Shown: in pieces, positions 20,601-32,917 of the stretch
Numbering within the stretch: position 1 is the stretch's first letter
Layout of the letters: each line of letters starts with the position of its first letter
Origin: Lepidodermella squamata
Taxonomy: Eukaryota; Gastrotricha
NCBI GenBank assembly: GCA_047495785.1
Contig: JBLDXI010000019.1
Coordinates: forward strand, 1,674,001-1,738,000
Reading direction: 5' to 3'
DNA: 64,000 nucleotides
Made by a program: the position numbers and the translations under genes
The notes under the pieces: model-generated
Databases searched by the model: none
The model's input: only the letters and a program-made list of their open reading frames with translations
What the model was told of the DNA's origin: nothing

Positions 20601-23600
20601 ATTCGCGAAGTTTAACTCCACTGATGGTCGCCACTCAAAATGTCAACATTCCACTAGTTCGCCTTCTATTGGAATTCAACGCAAAATTAGATTCCGCCGA
20701 TTCTATGGGTCGAAATCCTTTTCTCATCGCTGCTGAGAAAGGATCGATTTCACTTGCTAAAATTCTAGTGGCAAAAGGCGCTGATCCTCTTCATCTTGAT
20801 AACAGAGGGCAATCAGCTTTTCATGTCACCAGAAATGCTGGTTTTCTCGAATATTTTCTGTCTGTTTCTAACGCCACGAAATTGGTGAATTCAAAGTCGA
20901 AACGCGAGGCGAGCGGCTTCACGCCGTTATTGACCGCAATCATTAGTCGCAAGGCAATTGATTTCATTCAAATTCTGCTGAATAACGGAGCCGATCCTGA
21001 AATAACCGATGATTTGAACGGCTTCACGGCCTATCACATGGCGATTGAAGTGGGCGCTAATGACATTCTCGATAAATTGATCGAGGCGTTGGGCCATCGC
21101 AGTGTCTATGTGGCGGCTGACAGGCGCGGCCGGTCGCCTTTCCATCTGGCGGTCGTGAAAAACAGCGTTGAAGCTATGAAATCGCTGCTGAATAAGGGTT
21201 CGAAAAATTATTATTTCTCAGAAATGTTCTTTATTATAAAAATTATACTTGAATTTAAATTTTCAAAATTTCAAGATTAAAATTTAATTTGAAATGTTCT
21301 TTATTTAAAATTTAAAATTTCAGATTTTAGATTTTGAAATTTTGAAAATTGAAATTTTTTAAATTTAAAATTTAAAAAAAATTGATGATTTCAGAATTTC
21401 TAATTTCTAAAATATATCTTTCTATTGCTTAATCATCCGTTTTTTAGGTGTTGATATCAATCACATCGTTGAGGCTACAGGTGAAACAGCGCTTCATCTA
21501 GCGGCTCGCGTTGGCAATATTGAAACAATTAGTTTTCTCCTCGACCAAAAAATCGACTCGACAATCGTATCGGCAAATTACCGCCGAACCGCCTTCACGG
21601 AAGCTCTTTACTGGCGTAATTTCGAAGCTGCGAAGCTGTTATCAAGCCTCGATCTAACCATGCGTGACTCTGACGGCCGGACCGTGCTTCACCTGGCCGC
21701 TCTTCACGGTGATCTAGTCCTGTTACGAAGTGTCATTTTAAAAGCTCGGCAAACCGAAGAGGCTGATTTGTTGATTACTGCAATTGACAACAACGACGAC
21801 ACGGTTCTGCACTACGCGTTCCGCTCGAATGATTTCGAAATGATTCGATGGCTGCTTGACCACACAACGATTGATTGTACGCTGAAGAACAAACAAGGCC
21901 GGTCTGCTCTTCATTTAGCCGCCCATCTCGGTCATTTGTATCTTTTGAAGCACTTTCATAGATCAGGAAATTGCGATTCGGCTTTGCCTGATAACGATGG
22001 TCTATTGGTTCTTGAATACCCTAAAGTTTCCGCTAATTCAGAGCTGGTCGAAGAGCTGGTAATCAACTCGGGAAGGGATGACTGCTTGGGTATCATCAGA
22101 CGATTAAAATTAGCCATCCGAATGAATCTCAAGCCCATCACTGCTTTAACTATTCAAGAGAACAAGTTTCAATGCGATTTTTCAACAATTTTGCTCGAAA
22201 AAATTGGCGGGGAAAGTGTATTCGACATCGCGTTGATTAAGCAAGATTTCGACATAATTAACCTTGCCCTCGACCTTGGTAACAATAATAATGCGAACTT
22301 CGACGTTTTAACCAAGTTGATATTCGCTGATCGATTGAAAACGATTCAAGCTATGATCGATGGCTCTGAGCGTCAGTTGAAAAACTTCGATGGAAATTGC
22401 CCTGATTTCGACCGACCTTCACTGCGTCAATTGAACGAAAAGCCCGAAAATGTCGCGAGAACCAGGGCAAATTTGATGGTTGAACCTGTTACATCAAGGC
22501 TCCGTAAGCAACTTCGAACGGTTATCAAGAAACAGTTCAGCGAGGATTCTCAAGTCAAGACTGGCTCAAATGACATTGGTAGAGGAGTTGACTTGATTTT
22601 GACCAGTTCATCGTCAAAACTTGACCTGAACAAGCCGTTAGATACCCAAGGCAATACTTTGCTTCATTACGCTTCGATGGATGCGATTTGCCAGTCTGGA
22701 GCTATCGAAACTTTGATAAAGAACGGTGCTGATCCTAATAGATTGAATGAAGCCGGTTTGTCGCCTCTTCACCTTGCTTCCATTTCCAAGAATCAATGTG
22801 CCGATTTGTTGATTGATGTTCTATTGAAGAATGGAGCTTCAATTGACCTGCCGGCTTCGATTGAACTCGCTGATGGGGATTCCGCCGTTACTCCTCTCCA
22901 TTTGGCTGCGACTAAATGTGGAAACCTCCAAGCTCTGGAACCTTTAACCAACTATGGCCGAATCAACTCGAAGCTGGAAGCAGAGATTGACGACTTCAAA
23001 TTTGATGAAAACAGGTTTTTGAACCCTTCGGATCTTGTCAACGACCGATTTTTGGTCGAAGAAAATGGCAAAACGTTTTTCCCAAGGCCCGACAGGGAAA
23101 AACGAGGTCGCTTCAATATGATGACAAAATTCGGTAAAACCCCAGCTGCAGTTGCAATTGACTCTGGAAGGTTCGATGTTCTCGAAAGGTTAGAGGCCCT
23201 CGGTGGTTTCGACGTATCCGTCCTTAAAAACGCCTACTTGGGTACTAAAGGTCGTGTTTCAAGAGGCCTGACCACCAAAACTGGTGATGCTTTCTCCGGC
23301 TGTCGATATTTGGCTAATCAATGCAGGCGAGAAGTTGAAGATTTGAACGATAAAGCTCTGTCATGCTCGAATGAATTGACCTTTCTTAGAACGTCCGAAT
23401 CTTCGAAATTCAATGTTTTAAAGCGGGCTATCCATCTGTCATCGGATCTCTCCGACTCGAAGCCGTCGAAAAAGTTCTTCTTCATAATCGAAGGTCAATT
23501 CAACTTTGATGAAGCTGAAAAAGCTTGCATAGGTCGAGGTGGAACATTGGCGCAGATTCATGATGATCAAGAGTTCAAACTGTTGCGGACTATTGGCGAG

Positions 23601-24512
23601 GCGAAGATTCCTACTCAGCTATGGATTGGTCTCAAGCGTGGCTCGACTAACCAACGCTTGTATTGGTGGACTGATGGTTCTTTGCTTGATAGCAGTGTTG
23701 AAATCGAGGATGTACCTGGCCTGAAATGTGTCACTCTGCAGTCGACAAAAGCTAGTAAAATGGTAATTAATGATTCTGAGGGACCTTTTTTGAAAAATAA
23801 TTTCCAGTTTTTGACTGCTGTTTCTTGCGGCGTCAACATCGGCGGTAGCCTCTGTCAAATTGAAATGGTAAATTACGCTGAATTACTTTCGAAATCTGTT
23901 CAGGATTCTTCTCCCGTAGCGACAGCCCGAGTTTTGGCTTGCGCATGGTTCATTTACATGGGAAGAAGCTATGATCGCATGCCAGCAATCTTCAAATTCC
24001 TCGAAATCTTCCAGCGGTCTTGCGATGCCTAAATATCAAGTTTACCTCGACGAAATTCTGGCGAAAGGTTGGCACTTTGACGAGTTACATCGATTAACCC
24101 AAAATTTGATAATTAAGGCAGCTGGCCTGAGAATCAACGCGGCTGGCAAGGTTGCTGGATAGGATTAAGGCGGATAAGTTCAAGCGAACAAGACGCCAAG
24201 TTCCGTTGGACTGATGAAACCTTTCTCGAGCCTCTCGATAATTTGCCTTGGATAGCCGGTCAGCCGGTAAATTCTTGAAATTTTGGATTTTTGGAAATTT
24301 TCGAATCCTAATAATTACAGGCTGTGATTGGCGGGCCAGATGACTGCGTGGAACTGTTTTCGAAAAAGCACCTTGAACCTGTAATTATTTTCGGATTTTG
24401 TCTCGAAAAAGGAGATTAATTTGTTTTTCATTAGGGTCGAGCTGGTAGACTGAACGATTTGCCGTGCGACTTCCGTCTAAGCTGTGCCGTGTGTTACCGT
24501 AATTCTTATTGA
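17628..24512 (+). CDS. Secreted ankyrin-repeat protein with two C-type lectin domains
   Basis: Seven exons (17628-18614, 20495-21197, 21448-23867, 23920-24067, 24118-24266, 24321-24380, 24435-24512) join in frame to 1514 residues. A signal peptide (IFLNFLTISLIIHVSA) is followed by a Cys-containing region, about 20 ankyrin repeats (from GFSILHGAAWHGSIRVARTL on), a Cys-bearing linker, CTLD 1 (FFFIIEGQFNFDEAEKAC, then LWIGLKR) and CTLD 2 (FWLAHGSFTWEEAMIAC, then CWIGLRR, ending LPCDFRLSCAVC). CTLD 2 reads GQPAV where calcium-dependent sugar binders have EPN or QPD; CTLD 1 lacks the motif. Sugar binding is therefore uncertain. Ankyrin repeats behind a signal peptide are unusual. Intron 1 is 1.9 kb; exon 4-5 splicing uses the weak donor GTTGGC. 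No transmembrane segment is seen, so the product should be extracellular. Confidence 0.85.
18615..20494. other. Long intron 1 of the ankyrin/lectin gene with repeat debris
   Basis: Bases 18985-19060 carry GCGGAACC/GCCGAACCA words like the MITE at 52.9 and 58.5 kb. Bases 19312-19560 resemble a second LTR end: a segment ending TATTAACA is followed by TTTTGTGGGCCGTATCG, which is PBS-like, but this is weak. An antisense coding relic lies at 19750-20062. Confidence 0.35.
19750..20062 (-). pseudogene. Antisense coding relic of unknown family
   Basis: Read on the - strand, one frame gives a helical, charged run (MNYLRDDTKFQSNDLRRL onward, to QLRDT then stop). A +1 shift continues as LPPTLRDLSVQSYGKAKAL to NIRASLPNPR. 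The composition is protein-like and a single frameshift would join them. I do not recognise the family; it could be the remains of a retroelement gene. Confidence 0.35.
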
Positions 24513-24708
24513 TCGCAAAATTGACAGAAAGTGAATTATGTTAGTTTTTATGAAGAATTATTTTCCCACCAGATAATATTTATTTCGAATAAATTACTTT
24601 TCGTCCAATGAGATTTTAGATTTTATGATCACAATTTGAACTCCACTCAGTCAGCACTCAGTCTAATAAGCAATGCAACTTCATTCAAAAATATTTAAAA
24701 CCTGAATA
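24513..24708. other. 3' flank of the ankyrin/lectin gene
   Basis: AATAAA at about 24588 is a likely poly(A) signal. No other feature is seen. Confidence 0.4.
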
Positions 24709-24881
24709 CAGTGAAACCTGTTATCTCGACTAAGGTTCCGAAAAATGCATTCAACATGCGGAGAGTTTCGACATAGAGAGAGAAATTTATTAGCTTATGT
24801 GAACTATAGACGGTTCTACGAAAAGTGTTCGACATGAGGGATTTTCGACCTTCACAGAGTTCGAGATAACAGGTTTTACTG
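24709..24881. mobile_element. Tigger/pogo-like MITE
   Basis: The 173 bp element starts CAGTGAAACCTGTTATCTCG and ends with the near-perfect reverse complement (CGAGATAACAGGTTTTACTG), flanked by TA on both sides. The end sequence resembles the CAGTAAAACCTCGATATCTCGA ends of pogo/Tigger-type mariner elements, which duplicate TA. There is no coding capacity, so it is non-autonomous. Confidence 0.8.
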
Positions 24882-25000
24882 TAATTGAAAGTGTTTTCCT
24901 CATATAGCGAAGTTACTTCCACGGAACTCAAATAAGTCTACTTTGAGTGAAATAAAACATATTTCTTGTCTGTAGGTCGCCAGACTTACTTTTAACCAAG

Positions 25001-28000
25001 TTAAAATACCATGATTCGCGAAAAAAGTATGGGAAGTGAACCGTCTTTTTCAACAGTAACATATCGACCAGTCAGCGGAGGCGTGCAGTGCCCAGTCATA
25101 GACTGTCCCTGGACGAGATTAACCGAACGAAGGCCCTCGCTCCAAATGTCACATATTGGGTTCAGTGCCAATGAAGCATCCGCAGAATTTCCGACCCGCA
25201 TTACAAGCCTGGCAATCAAAGCGGGCTGTGACCAACCCGATCCAAGCTGGGTGACTACAACGATTTTAGACACAGACACCGAAACGCCGAGATCGACCTG
25301 AAACCAGCCGGAGGTCACAGTCAAGGTTCCACTAGTTGACCCAAACGTCGTCATCGCCACCAGATTAGCTGCAGAATTCATGGTGGTTGATGTGACAACT
25401 TTGTACAGCGCAAAATCTGTCGCGTCATCATTATAGACGCTAATTTGGCAGACGTCAATGTATGTATCCATGGAGACGCTTAAAAGAGTCACGTAACGAC
25501 CCGAAACCGGTTTGCTGCATGGCATATTGAATTTTCGAGGGTATGGCATCACTGAGCTTGAGGCTGTGCAAACGGGTTGGTTCATGGCTTGGTCAGCGCT
25601 CACAGGTTGCGTATCACTGACTCGAAGCTGAAAATTCCTTGCTGCATATTCAATAGTACCTAAATAATTGCAGCCTCGAACTCCGAAACGGCCAGATGGC
25701 GAACCAACGAATTCGTCAACCATGAATCTGATGCCAATAGCTTGTATTGGTGGGTTCAGGTAATTAATCATCGGGGTCGGGTTCACAGCAGATGTCGGTC
25801 CATCGAAAATGCGAATCCGGGAGCCGTTGTTGTCCTGGGTATAAGCCATCCAAAATGTGTTCCCATCAAGACTGCTTGTTATGTGGTATTTCGTTATCCA
25901 AGCAGTTTTGTTGACGTTGCTCTGAACTAGGACCGCTGTCACAATTTTGAAATTGTAGAATTTTATTTGGAAATATGGCTGTGGATCAGTGGCCAAGGCT
26001 TGCCACTCATAAATACTGTTCAAGGAAAACCACCCGGCGCCTCTTGAGTCGATATGGGTTGAGTAGGACGCAGCAGGGTTTGCAAAGAAAAGGTCAGCCT
26101 TGCACAAAATGTCTGTAAGTTGAAACTTAAAAATCCACACTCAGTATAATTCGTGCAAGATTAGTTACCTGGACACCCGCGAAACATGACTCGGAACGAA
26201 ATGGCACCGAACCATGACAGCGGCATGATACGAAGTAAACGAGTTGCAAGTACTGGATTCAAGAAATTCCATACGACAGTGTCAGCGTTAGTGTTTCCCG
26301 TAAATACCTATTGAAAAAAGGATAACTGCGACCTTCTTTAGTTGGTAAAAATGAACGTTCACCTTAGACGAACCGGTCTGACGGTTTAGATATAAAAATG
26401 TCATCACATTTGTATTGGTATAGGACAGCTTGTAACTTGAAACGTAGTATCCTGTCGAGTAGTCACCCTGTGTACCCAGCGAAGTTAACGTAATCTCTTC
26501 TAGGAAGTCGAATTGGGCGTATTGGTTAACGTCAGCAGTTGCGAGTTGCACGCAGCAAGAAGTTGAACCTGGCGTGTTAGCATCGCCGATCCATCGATTG
26601 TTCAAGCGGAATTGGTTGAAAGTGACATTTGCAGCTGACTTGTACAAGCTTCCACTGTTGGCAAATGTCACTCTTGGGGTCAGGTCGGTCTCACACCAGT
26701 GACCTTGAACTGAAATAAAAACAATATTAACATTTCTATGAATAAATAAATTATGTTTTACGCATGTTAGGTCCTGGGCACTGGCTCGCGACTTCTTGGG
26801 CTAGATATTGATTAAGGTAGCCTTGGAATATCGTCATACATGCAATATTTCCAGTGAACTGGTTGCTTCCGATATCACGACCAGATATGATTCTTTGATC
26901 TGTGACCGGCTGTGAATTAGGAAAAGGCTTCGAAATTAGTAAAGCGCCATCCTGGTAACCCTCGAACTTCATGCTGTCTACTGTCATGTCGAATGTCATC
27001 ATGTGGTGCTGCCATATATTAAGAAATGAGCTGAGATTGCCCACCGTCTGGGAGAATAAAGTTGCCGTTCCACTGACTTTCATATTGGCCTCGTAGTATA
27101 TCGAATTCGGGGTAATTGCTTTCATAGTGTAACGAATCGTGCTGGTGTCATCAATTGAGTATAGTGGCATTCCAATGGTATTGCCTGTTTGTTTGCTGTA
27201 GACAAATACTCCGATAGAATACGACTGGGCTGTTCCATTTCCGAGACCAAATAACAAATTTGTCTGAGAGGAGTAGTGATGGTTGTTGGCGGCTGTACTA
27301 TAACTAGTTCCCCAAGTATCATCAGTTACTGCTGATTTCCAAGGAAAGCCATCTCCCAGACTGCTACCACCCATCGGGGTCCACGATGCACTATCAACAA
27401 GTGAACTTATTCCATAGGATCCGTCCCAGGGAGTGTTTAACACTGCCGTCATGTCTGCAGTTGAAGTCAATGGACATCTCTTCAGTGAGTAGATTTGGCG
27501 TCTTGTCAGCAATGACTTGTAAGCTTGGAAGCAAGCCACACTTATCGATGACGATTGAGCTATACCGAAGTAGGTCGTGGATGTTTCCACGCCATTTGGA
27601 CAGCCAATGCCAGACAGCGACCCAACAGTCTCACCCTCATGGAAGATTTGAAATACCGGATTGCGGTTAGGGTTATAACCGAGACCAACAAACGCCCATG
27701 TATTTGGGGTGAGAATTCTGGTCGAAGCTACGTATTGATACGTGGTACCACCAACGCCATTTCTGCACCGAAACCCGCCGGCTAAGAAACCGTTGTGAAT
27801 CGCCAAATAGACAGTTGTGTTCGCCGAATCGTAAGACCAGCCCATAATTGTTCCATTAGAGTCAACTCCAGGCATCACGTGAATCAGGGCCGTGAACGAG
27901 TACTGCAAGTCAAGAGCATTGGCAGGAGCCGCTGTTATCTGCATCTGCAAGTAGTCGTTGGCTGTAGGAAGGTTCCAGGCTCTAATAACATTCAGATAAA

Positions 28001-30594
28001 CATGAAATGGTCGAACGAATTGGAATACTCACGTTGAAGTGAAACCGTACATCTTGGAGCATTGTGGGCTACCGACGCTATTGAAGCTCGCTCCGAACCC
28101 TACAGCGTCCGTCAACGAACAAGCAAGCGGGAAAACAGCGACAGGGGGCGGAGCTTGATAAGTAAAATCGATTAACATCGAATAAGAGCATCAAAAAACG
28201 ACAAACTTAGCCAGGGGCACATGCTCGCTTGATGAATCTCAGAGTGATCCAATCCTCGCTGGTAAAATTGCATGCAGGCAATCTTTCCCGTCCAAGCCCC
28301 GGAGACCATGAAATATTGCGAAAGTTTGAAAGCATCTACGGCACATCCGACGTTGAAAATTGCCTGATCGTTGTTGTCAAAGTAAATTCTCGCTATTCCG
28401 GATTTGCAGTCGACTGTTACAGCAAAGAAAAACCATCGATTAAGCGGGATCTTAACGTCATGGTAAGGCCAAGTGTGGCTGGTTGTTGCACTGGTGGTGT
28501 AATCAAGCTTCACGGCTCGAGTCGATTGAACAATTTTTATGTTGAATCGCAACAAGCTATGCGAGAAGAAGTGTGCGTATCGCCTAAGAATTGAAGAGAA
28601 ACCAACCTGTTCTTGATCACATTTTTCATTAAATACAGATCACTTGACGCCGATGAGTAATACATCATCATTCCAAAGGTCCAGCCATTCTTCGTGTCGA
28701 TCAAATTTATGTTGTTAGTTCTCACGAGAACAGCTTTATCTGTCCCAGTCCACTCAAGAGACGCCATCGGCCTACCATCAAATCCAGTGCCGTAGTTCAG
28801 ACCGGGAGAAACAATCGCATGGTTTGCATTGTACGAATAATCATCCGCTCCATGGACATAATCGAACAGCCATAAACCATCCGGGTTCAGTGTAACAATA
28901 GGTGGAAAGTTTGGCGTCACGATATCGACCGATGTTACTTGCATTGTCGCGCCGAGATCGATTGTGGCATAAGCCTTTCCGCCTGGGCTGGACGGCATGA
29001 TGCGAGTGCAGTTTTGAAAGTGCTGCTTCCTAACAACCCGCTTTTGTGTTATAACAGAAGGACTGCCCATTGGCGTTATCGCAACGTTGTCAAAAGCTGA
29101 AAATGTGACTGCCTTATTTTCAGCTAGATCTTTTATATAAGGAGGAGGATCTGGAAATTAAATGTTGGTAAATTTTGCTTAAAATCCGCCAAAACAGACT
29201 TTTGCATCCTAGAAGCTCGAATCTGTAACACGGGGATGTCGAGTATGCCAAAGGAATGATGCTGAAGTATCGAGCGATCACGATGGCTGGAAACTTGATC
29301 ACAACAATCGCGTTAGAGTCGACATTGCCACTGAGATATTTCGATCCCGAACTGTCAGTTACGTCATTCCATTTGTCCGAATCAGTCGATTTGTATTGAA
29401 TATTGAACGAGGTTACCCAGGCGTTGAGCGATTTGCATCCTTGGACTTCAATCGCGGTGACTACTGTTGATTTTCTAAGATCGATCATGGTATTCGTAGG
29501 ATTGTTAGCAGTTGTTTGAAAGCCCCAATTCAAACGAACTTGAGAAGTCGCTCCGCCAAGTTGGGTGTTATCAATATCGCCATTCTCCATTCCAAGAGGA
29601 TCGAAACAGTTGGCCTGGCAGCCATCAAATTGGAAATTGACGCAGTTTATTGATCCAGTAACATTCGTGGCTGTTATTTTGAAATATCGGAGTAAAGTAG
29701 GCCGGAAGAAGTCATGCGTCACCGTTGACCATGGATAGTTTGTTAGGAACTAAAAATGCAGCATCTTCATCAGGAAATGACATATGATTAAATTCTACTA
29801 ACCTTAATGCTTTTCCCACGAGATGTGGTAACGCTTTGATAGGTAACATCATCGAGGCTTGTGTCCATTTGAATAACTGGGAAACAATAAGGGTCTTTGC
29901 ATTGGTACCAAAATTTCTTGACCCAAACGTAGCGCTGCAGGTCGACTTTGTACCAACTACCAACTGGGGCTCCACTAGCCATGCATGACCTGTAATTATG
30001 CCCAGCTGTTTTTCGTGCGAACGCAGCTACTTCAAACGGTGTGCCGATCGATGTACCGGTGTAACCTCGGTTGCTGCTGTATGCGAGATCTGATATGTAA
30101 GACGTGTCATAATCTAGCGTCTCTGTCGGGCCTGCAATAATCCCTGCCTGAGGATTCGCGCACGAACTCGCAGCTGCATTTTCAAGGTAAGCGTCGTAGT
30201 ACCAGGCCCGTCGACAATCGCCTTTAGTGGTCAGACACTGCTTACCCTTCCCCAAAAGACTGGATCCATCAACAACGAATGAATTGAAATCTGAGTTCGC
30301 TACGATGGTAGCTGTTGATGAGGCATCGGGGGATATCGTGAATAGGGCGCATGCCTTTGTACTGAGCTGAAACTGTGCCGCCTGGCAATTTCGATCGGCA
30401 GAACATAGAGAAGCGCATACAGAGTCTATGCTCGCTTGCGCAACGCCGGAGATCAAGAAATTGTTGAGGTTGGACAGACCGCTACTAGCTGTTGGGACTA
30501 TGTTGTAACCTGGGTAACGCTTGTAATAACTTCCGCATTCAGTAATGATTGACAATGTGCTGAGAAACAAGATGAAACCAAATATCTTATCCAT
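25001..30594 (-). CDS. Secreted PAN / discoidin / LamG / F-type-lectin mosaic protein 1
   Basis: Nine exons (30594-29803, 29749-29200, 29150-28607, 28556-28207, 28153-28033, 27981-26762, 26709-26363, 26307-26169, 26112-25001) join in frame to 1724 residues. In order: signal peptide; PAN/apple-like domain (CASLCSADRNC); a diverged discoidin (F5/8C) domain (SWYKVDLQRYVWV); a classic one (CFDPLGMENGDID to YRFELLGC); a discoidin-like piece (YATIDLGATMQVTSVDIV); two or three LamG/concanavalin-like domains (RWFFFAVTVD, NTWAFVGLGYNPN); two more discoidin domains ending MFRGC and GVRGC; and two F-type-lectin-like ends (PVSGRYVTL...DVCQISVY, PLTGRYVTV). No membrane anchor is seen, so it is probably a secreted carbohydrate or cell-surface binder. 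Intron positions and phases match the paralog at 33470-39193. Confidence 0.85.
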
Positions 30595-30769
30595 TATTCC
30601 TTAGGGAAGAAATTGAATGCAATATTGAGGTTGTTATTGTAAATGCAGATATTCTATTCAATGATATTCAATTCTATTCAATTCAATGGCTATTTGACTA
30701 TTTTCAGCTCGGCATAATTAATGCATATGTGCGTGATACCCATCCTTGGGCGAATTTCCCTTTGTAAGG

Positions 30770-31085
30770 TTCGAATGCGGTCGAATGAAGTCATCGATCT
30801 TCCCTAACACAAAAGATTGGCTTCAAAACAACGGCGTGAATAGTTTAATTTAGTCACCTGTTTCTCATAAAAATTTTAAGAAGCATTGCAAAACGCCACG
30901 AAATTTAACAATAAAAAAATTAATGTGCCAAACAGAGAAGAGCTGGGCAAATGGAAACAAAGAAGTCAATCGATATCCTAGCCAACCAATCGACTGGCTG
31001 CGGCGAACTGCAATGGGTCCATCACCGGCTGTCAAAGTTTCAATTGCCAAGGAAAAACTCAACCCTTTCTCCATAGAGATCAGCT
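30770..31085 (-). pseudogene. Duplicated 3' end of the CCP-ankyrin gene
   Basis: This stretch aligns with 31140-31460, the last exon end and 3' flank of the neighbouring gene. The - strand still reads GLSFSLAIETLTAGDGPIAV against GLSFSWSIETVPADDEPIAV, then diverges. It has no start and no upstream domains, so it is a local tandem duplicate of the gene tail. Confidence 0.8.
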
Positions 31086-31284
31086 TAACCAGAGAGGAAA
31101 CTCATGCTGAAAACTAAATACAAACAGTAATTTCGCATTTTGAAGTTTGAATGAGGTTGAAATATAGTTATCGATCCTCGCTAACACAAAAGTCGTTCAA
31201 AACAATCGATTGGATTGCATTTAGTTGAATTTATTCACATTTTTATCATAAAATGTTAAGGGGCATTACAAAAACGCCATAAAA

Positions 31285-32917
31285 TTAACAATAATAAATT
31301 TGATGTAGCAAACAGAGAGACGCTAGGATAATGGAAACAAAGAAGTTAATCGATATCCGCGACCCAATCGACCGGCTGCGACGAACTGCAATTGGTTCAT
31401 CATCGGCGGGCACCGTTTCAATCGACCAGGAAAAACTCAACCCTTCCTCCAACTTCACTGGAGGTGATTTGGTGGTGACGTAGTAGCTTTTGGTTGACCG
31501 ATGTGTCGTTACTCGAGCGGCGCTGAATCCGCTATCACCCCTTATCAAACGGATCACCCGGATGAAATGTTTCTCTGTTGCTAGCTGAAACGCTGTTTTA
31601 CCATCGCTCTTCGCGGTAATAGATGCATTCGCCCCTCGCGACATCAACGATTCAGCAATTTCAGCCAGTGCCTCCTCGTCATCGACATCACGACATGCCA
31701 TGACCAAAGCCGATCCATCTTCATCAGATTCAGCGTTCACATCGGCCCCGAATTCAAGGAGTAACTGAACGGCTTTCACAAACCCGCCACTCGCAGCCGC
31801 CATTAGAGCTGTGGAGCCTTCGTGGCCCCTGGCCTCTAAATCAGCCCCGCGCTCCAGAAGTAGCCGCAGGATCTTTGTATGGCTAACCGCTGCAATTAGA
31901 GGCGTGTAGCCAGATATCGCCTCGTTTTCGTCACCAGCGTAGAATTGCTGTTGATTGACGTCCTCGATACGATCCAACAAAAGCCGCGATAAGTTGAAAC
32001 TCCCTGAAATCATCGCGTAGATAAAAGGGGTGTAGCCCAAATGTGGCTGGACAATGTTCGGCTGAGCCCCAGCGTCTAATAACATCTCGACAACATCGAC
32101 CCGGTTGCAACTCGAGGCGACAATCGTCGGATTTTGGTACCGAACTGTCGCAGACTGAATGCCGCTGTTAGGATTGGCGCAGTTATCCAGAAGGAGCTTC
32201 ACTACTGCCGTTGTGAAAGTCGGATTTTGAAGCCTGTAACCAACTGCGACTGATAACGGTGTGTTGCCGTTTTTATCAGCTTGATTCACATCGGCGCCAT
32301 GGTCGATTAGAAGCTGAATAAGGGCCGTGTTTTGAGTGCAGGCAACGGCGATAATCAAAGCTGTTGGCTCTGATGGGCGAGTGACTAGATCTTGTTCACA
32401 CAGCTTTGCTTGTCGCCATTGGCTAGGCCAGGCACTGCCCTCAAGACTTGTCCCGTTATCCAGCATCTCCCTCACATCTTCGTGTCGATTTTCTTTGATA
32501 GCAATTGCTAGTTCTGATGATAACTTTGCTCTGAAGTGCGGTTTAACAAGAGAAGCATTTGCTCCAAGGCATTTAAGAGGACGTTTGTAAATCGGGGTTT
32601 GCCGGATGGGTGAGCAGTGCCCGTTGTAGAGCCATCTCCCGTGCGGTCCAGTGCATTCAATAGTATTGATTTTCCGCACCTCGAAACCTCGATTGCATTT
32701 GAATAATCGTGTCGAGTTTAGCGTCGAGTTGCCAGGTTCACCTGTTCCACTGACGATTGACGGTTCAGTTCGACATATTGGATTATCTGAAAAACGATTT
32801 ATTGCCCGAAAATTGCGAATAAGGTTTACATTGAATTCTACCTAAGATTGCGGCTGCAGTTCGGAAAATACCAGCTAAAATTAGCAGGTTATTACGGAAA
32901 TTGAAATGAAAAGTCAT
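31285..32917 (-). CDS. Signal-peptide CCP (sushi) plus ankyrin-repeat protein
   Basis: Two exons (32917-32842 and 32786-31285) join in frame to 525 residues. Exon 1 gives a plausible signal peptide (NNLLILAGIFRTAAAIL). The joined sequence then has a CCP module (ICRTEPSIVSG ... FKCNRGFEV ... IECTGPHGRWLYNGHC). About nine ankyrin repeats follow (e.g. NTALIQLLIDHGADVNQADK, GSTALMAAASGGFVKAVQLL). The C terminus ends in a hydrophobic run (INFFVSIILASLCLLHQIYYC) that could be a GPI signal or single membrane helix. The likely topology is extracellular and anchored, which is odd for ankyrin repeats. A second gene here (17628-24512) also has secreted ankyrins. Confidence 0.82.

Noticed and set aside
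24068-24165. Frameshift mutation in CTLD 2
   Set aside because: A 50 bp GT-AG intron explains the frame change and restores the WIGL core.
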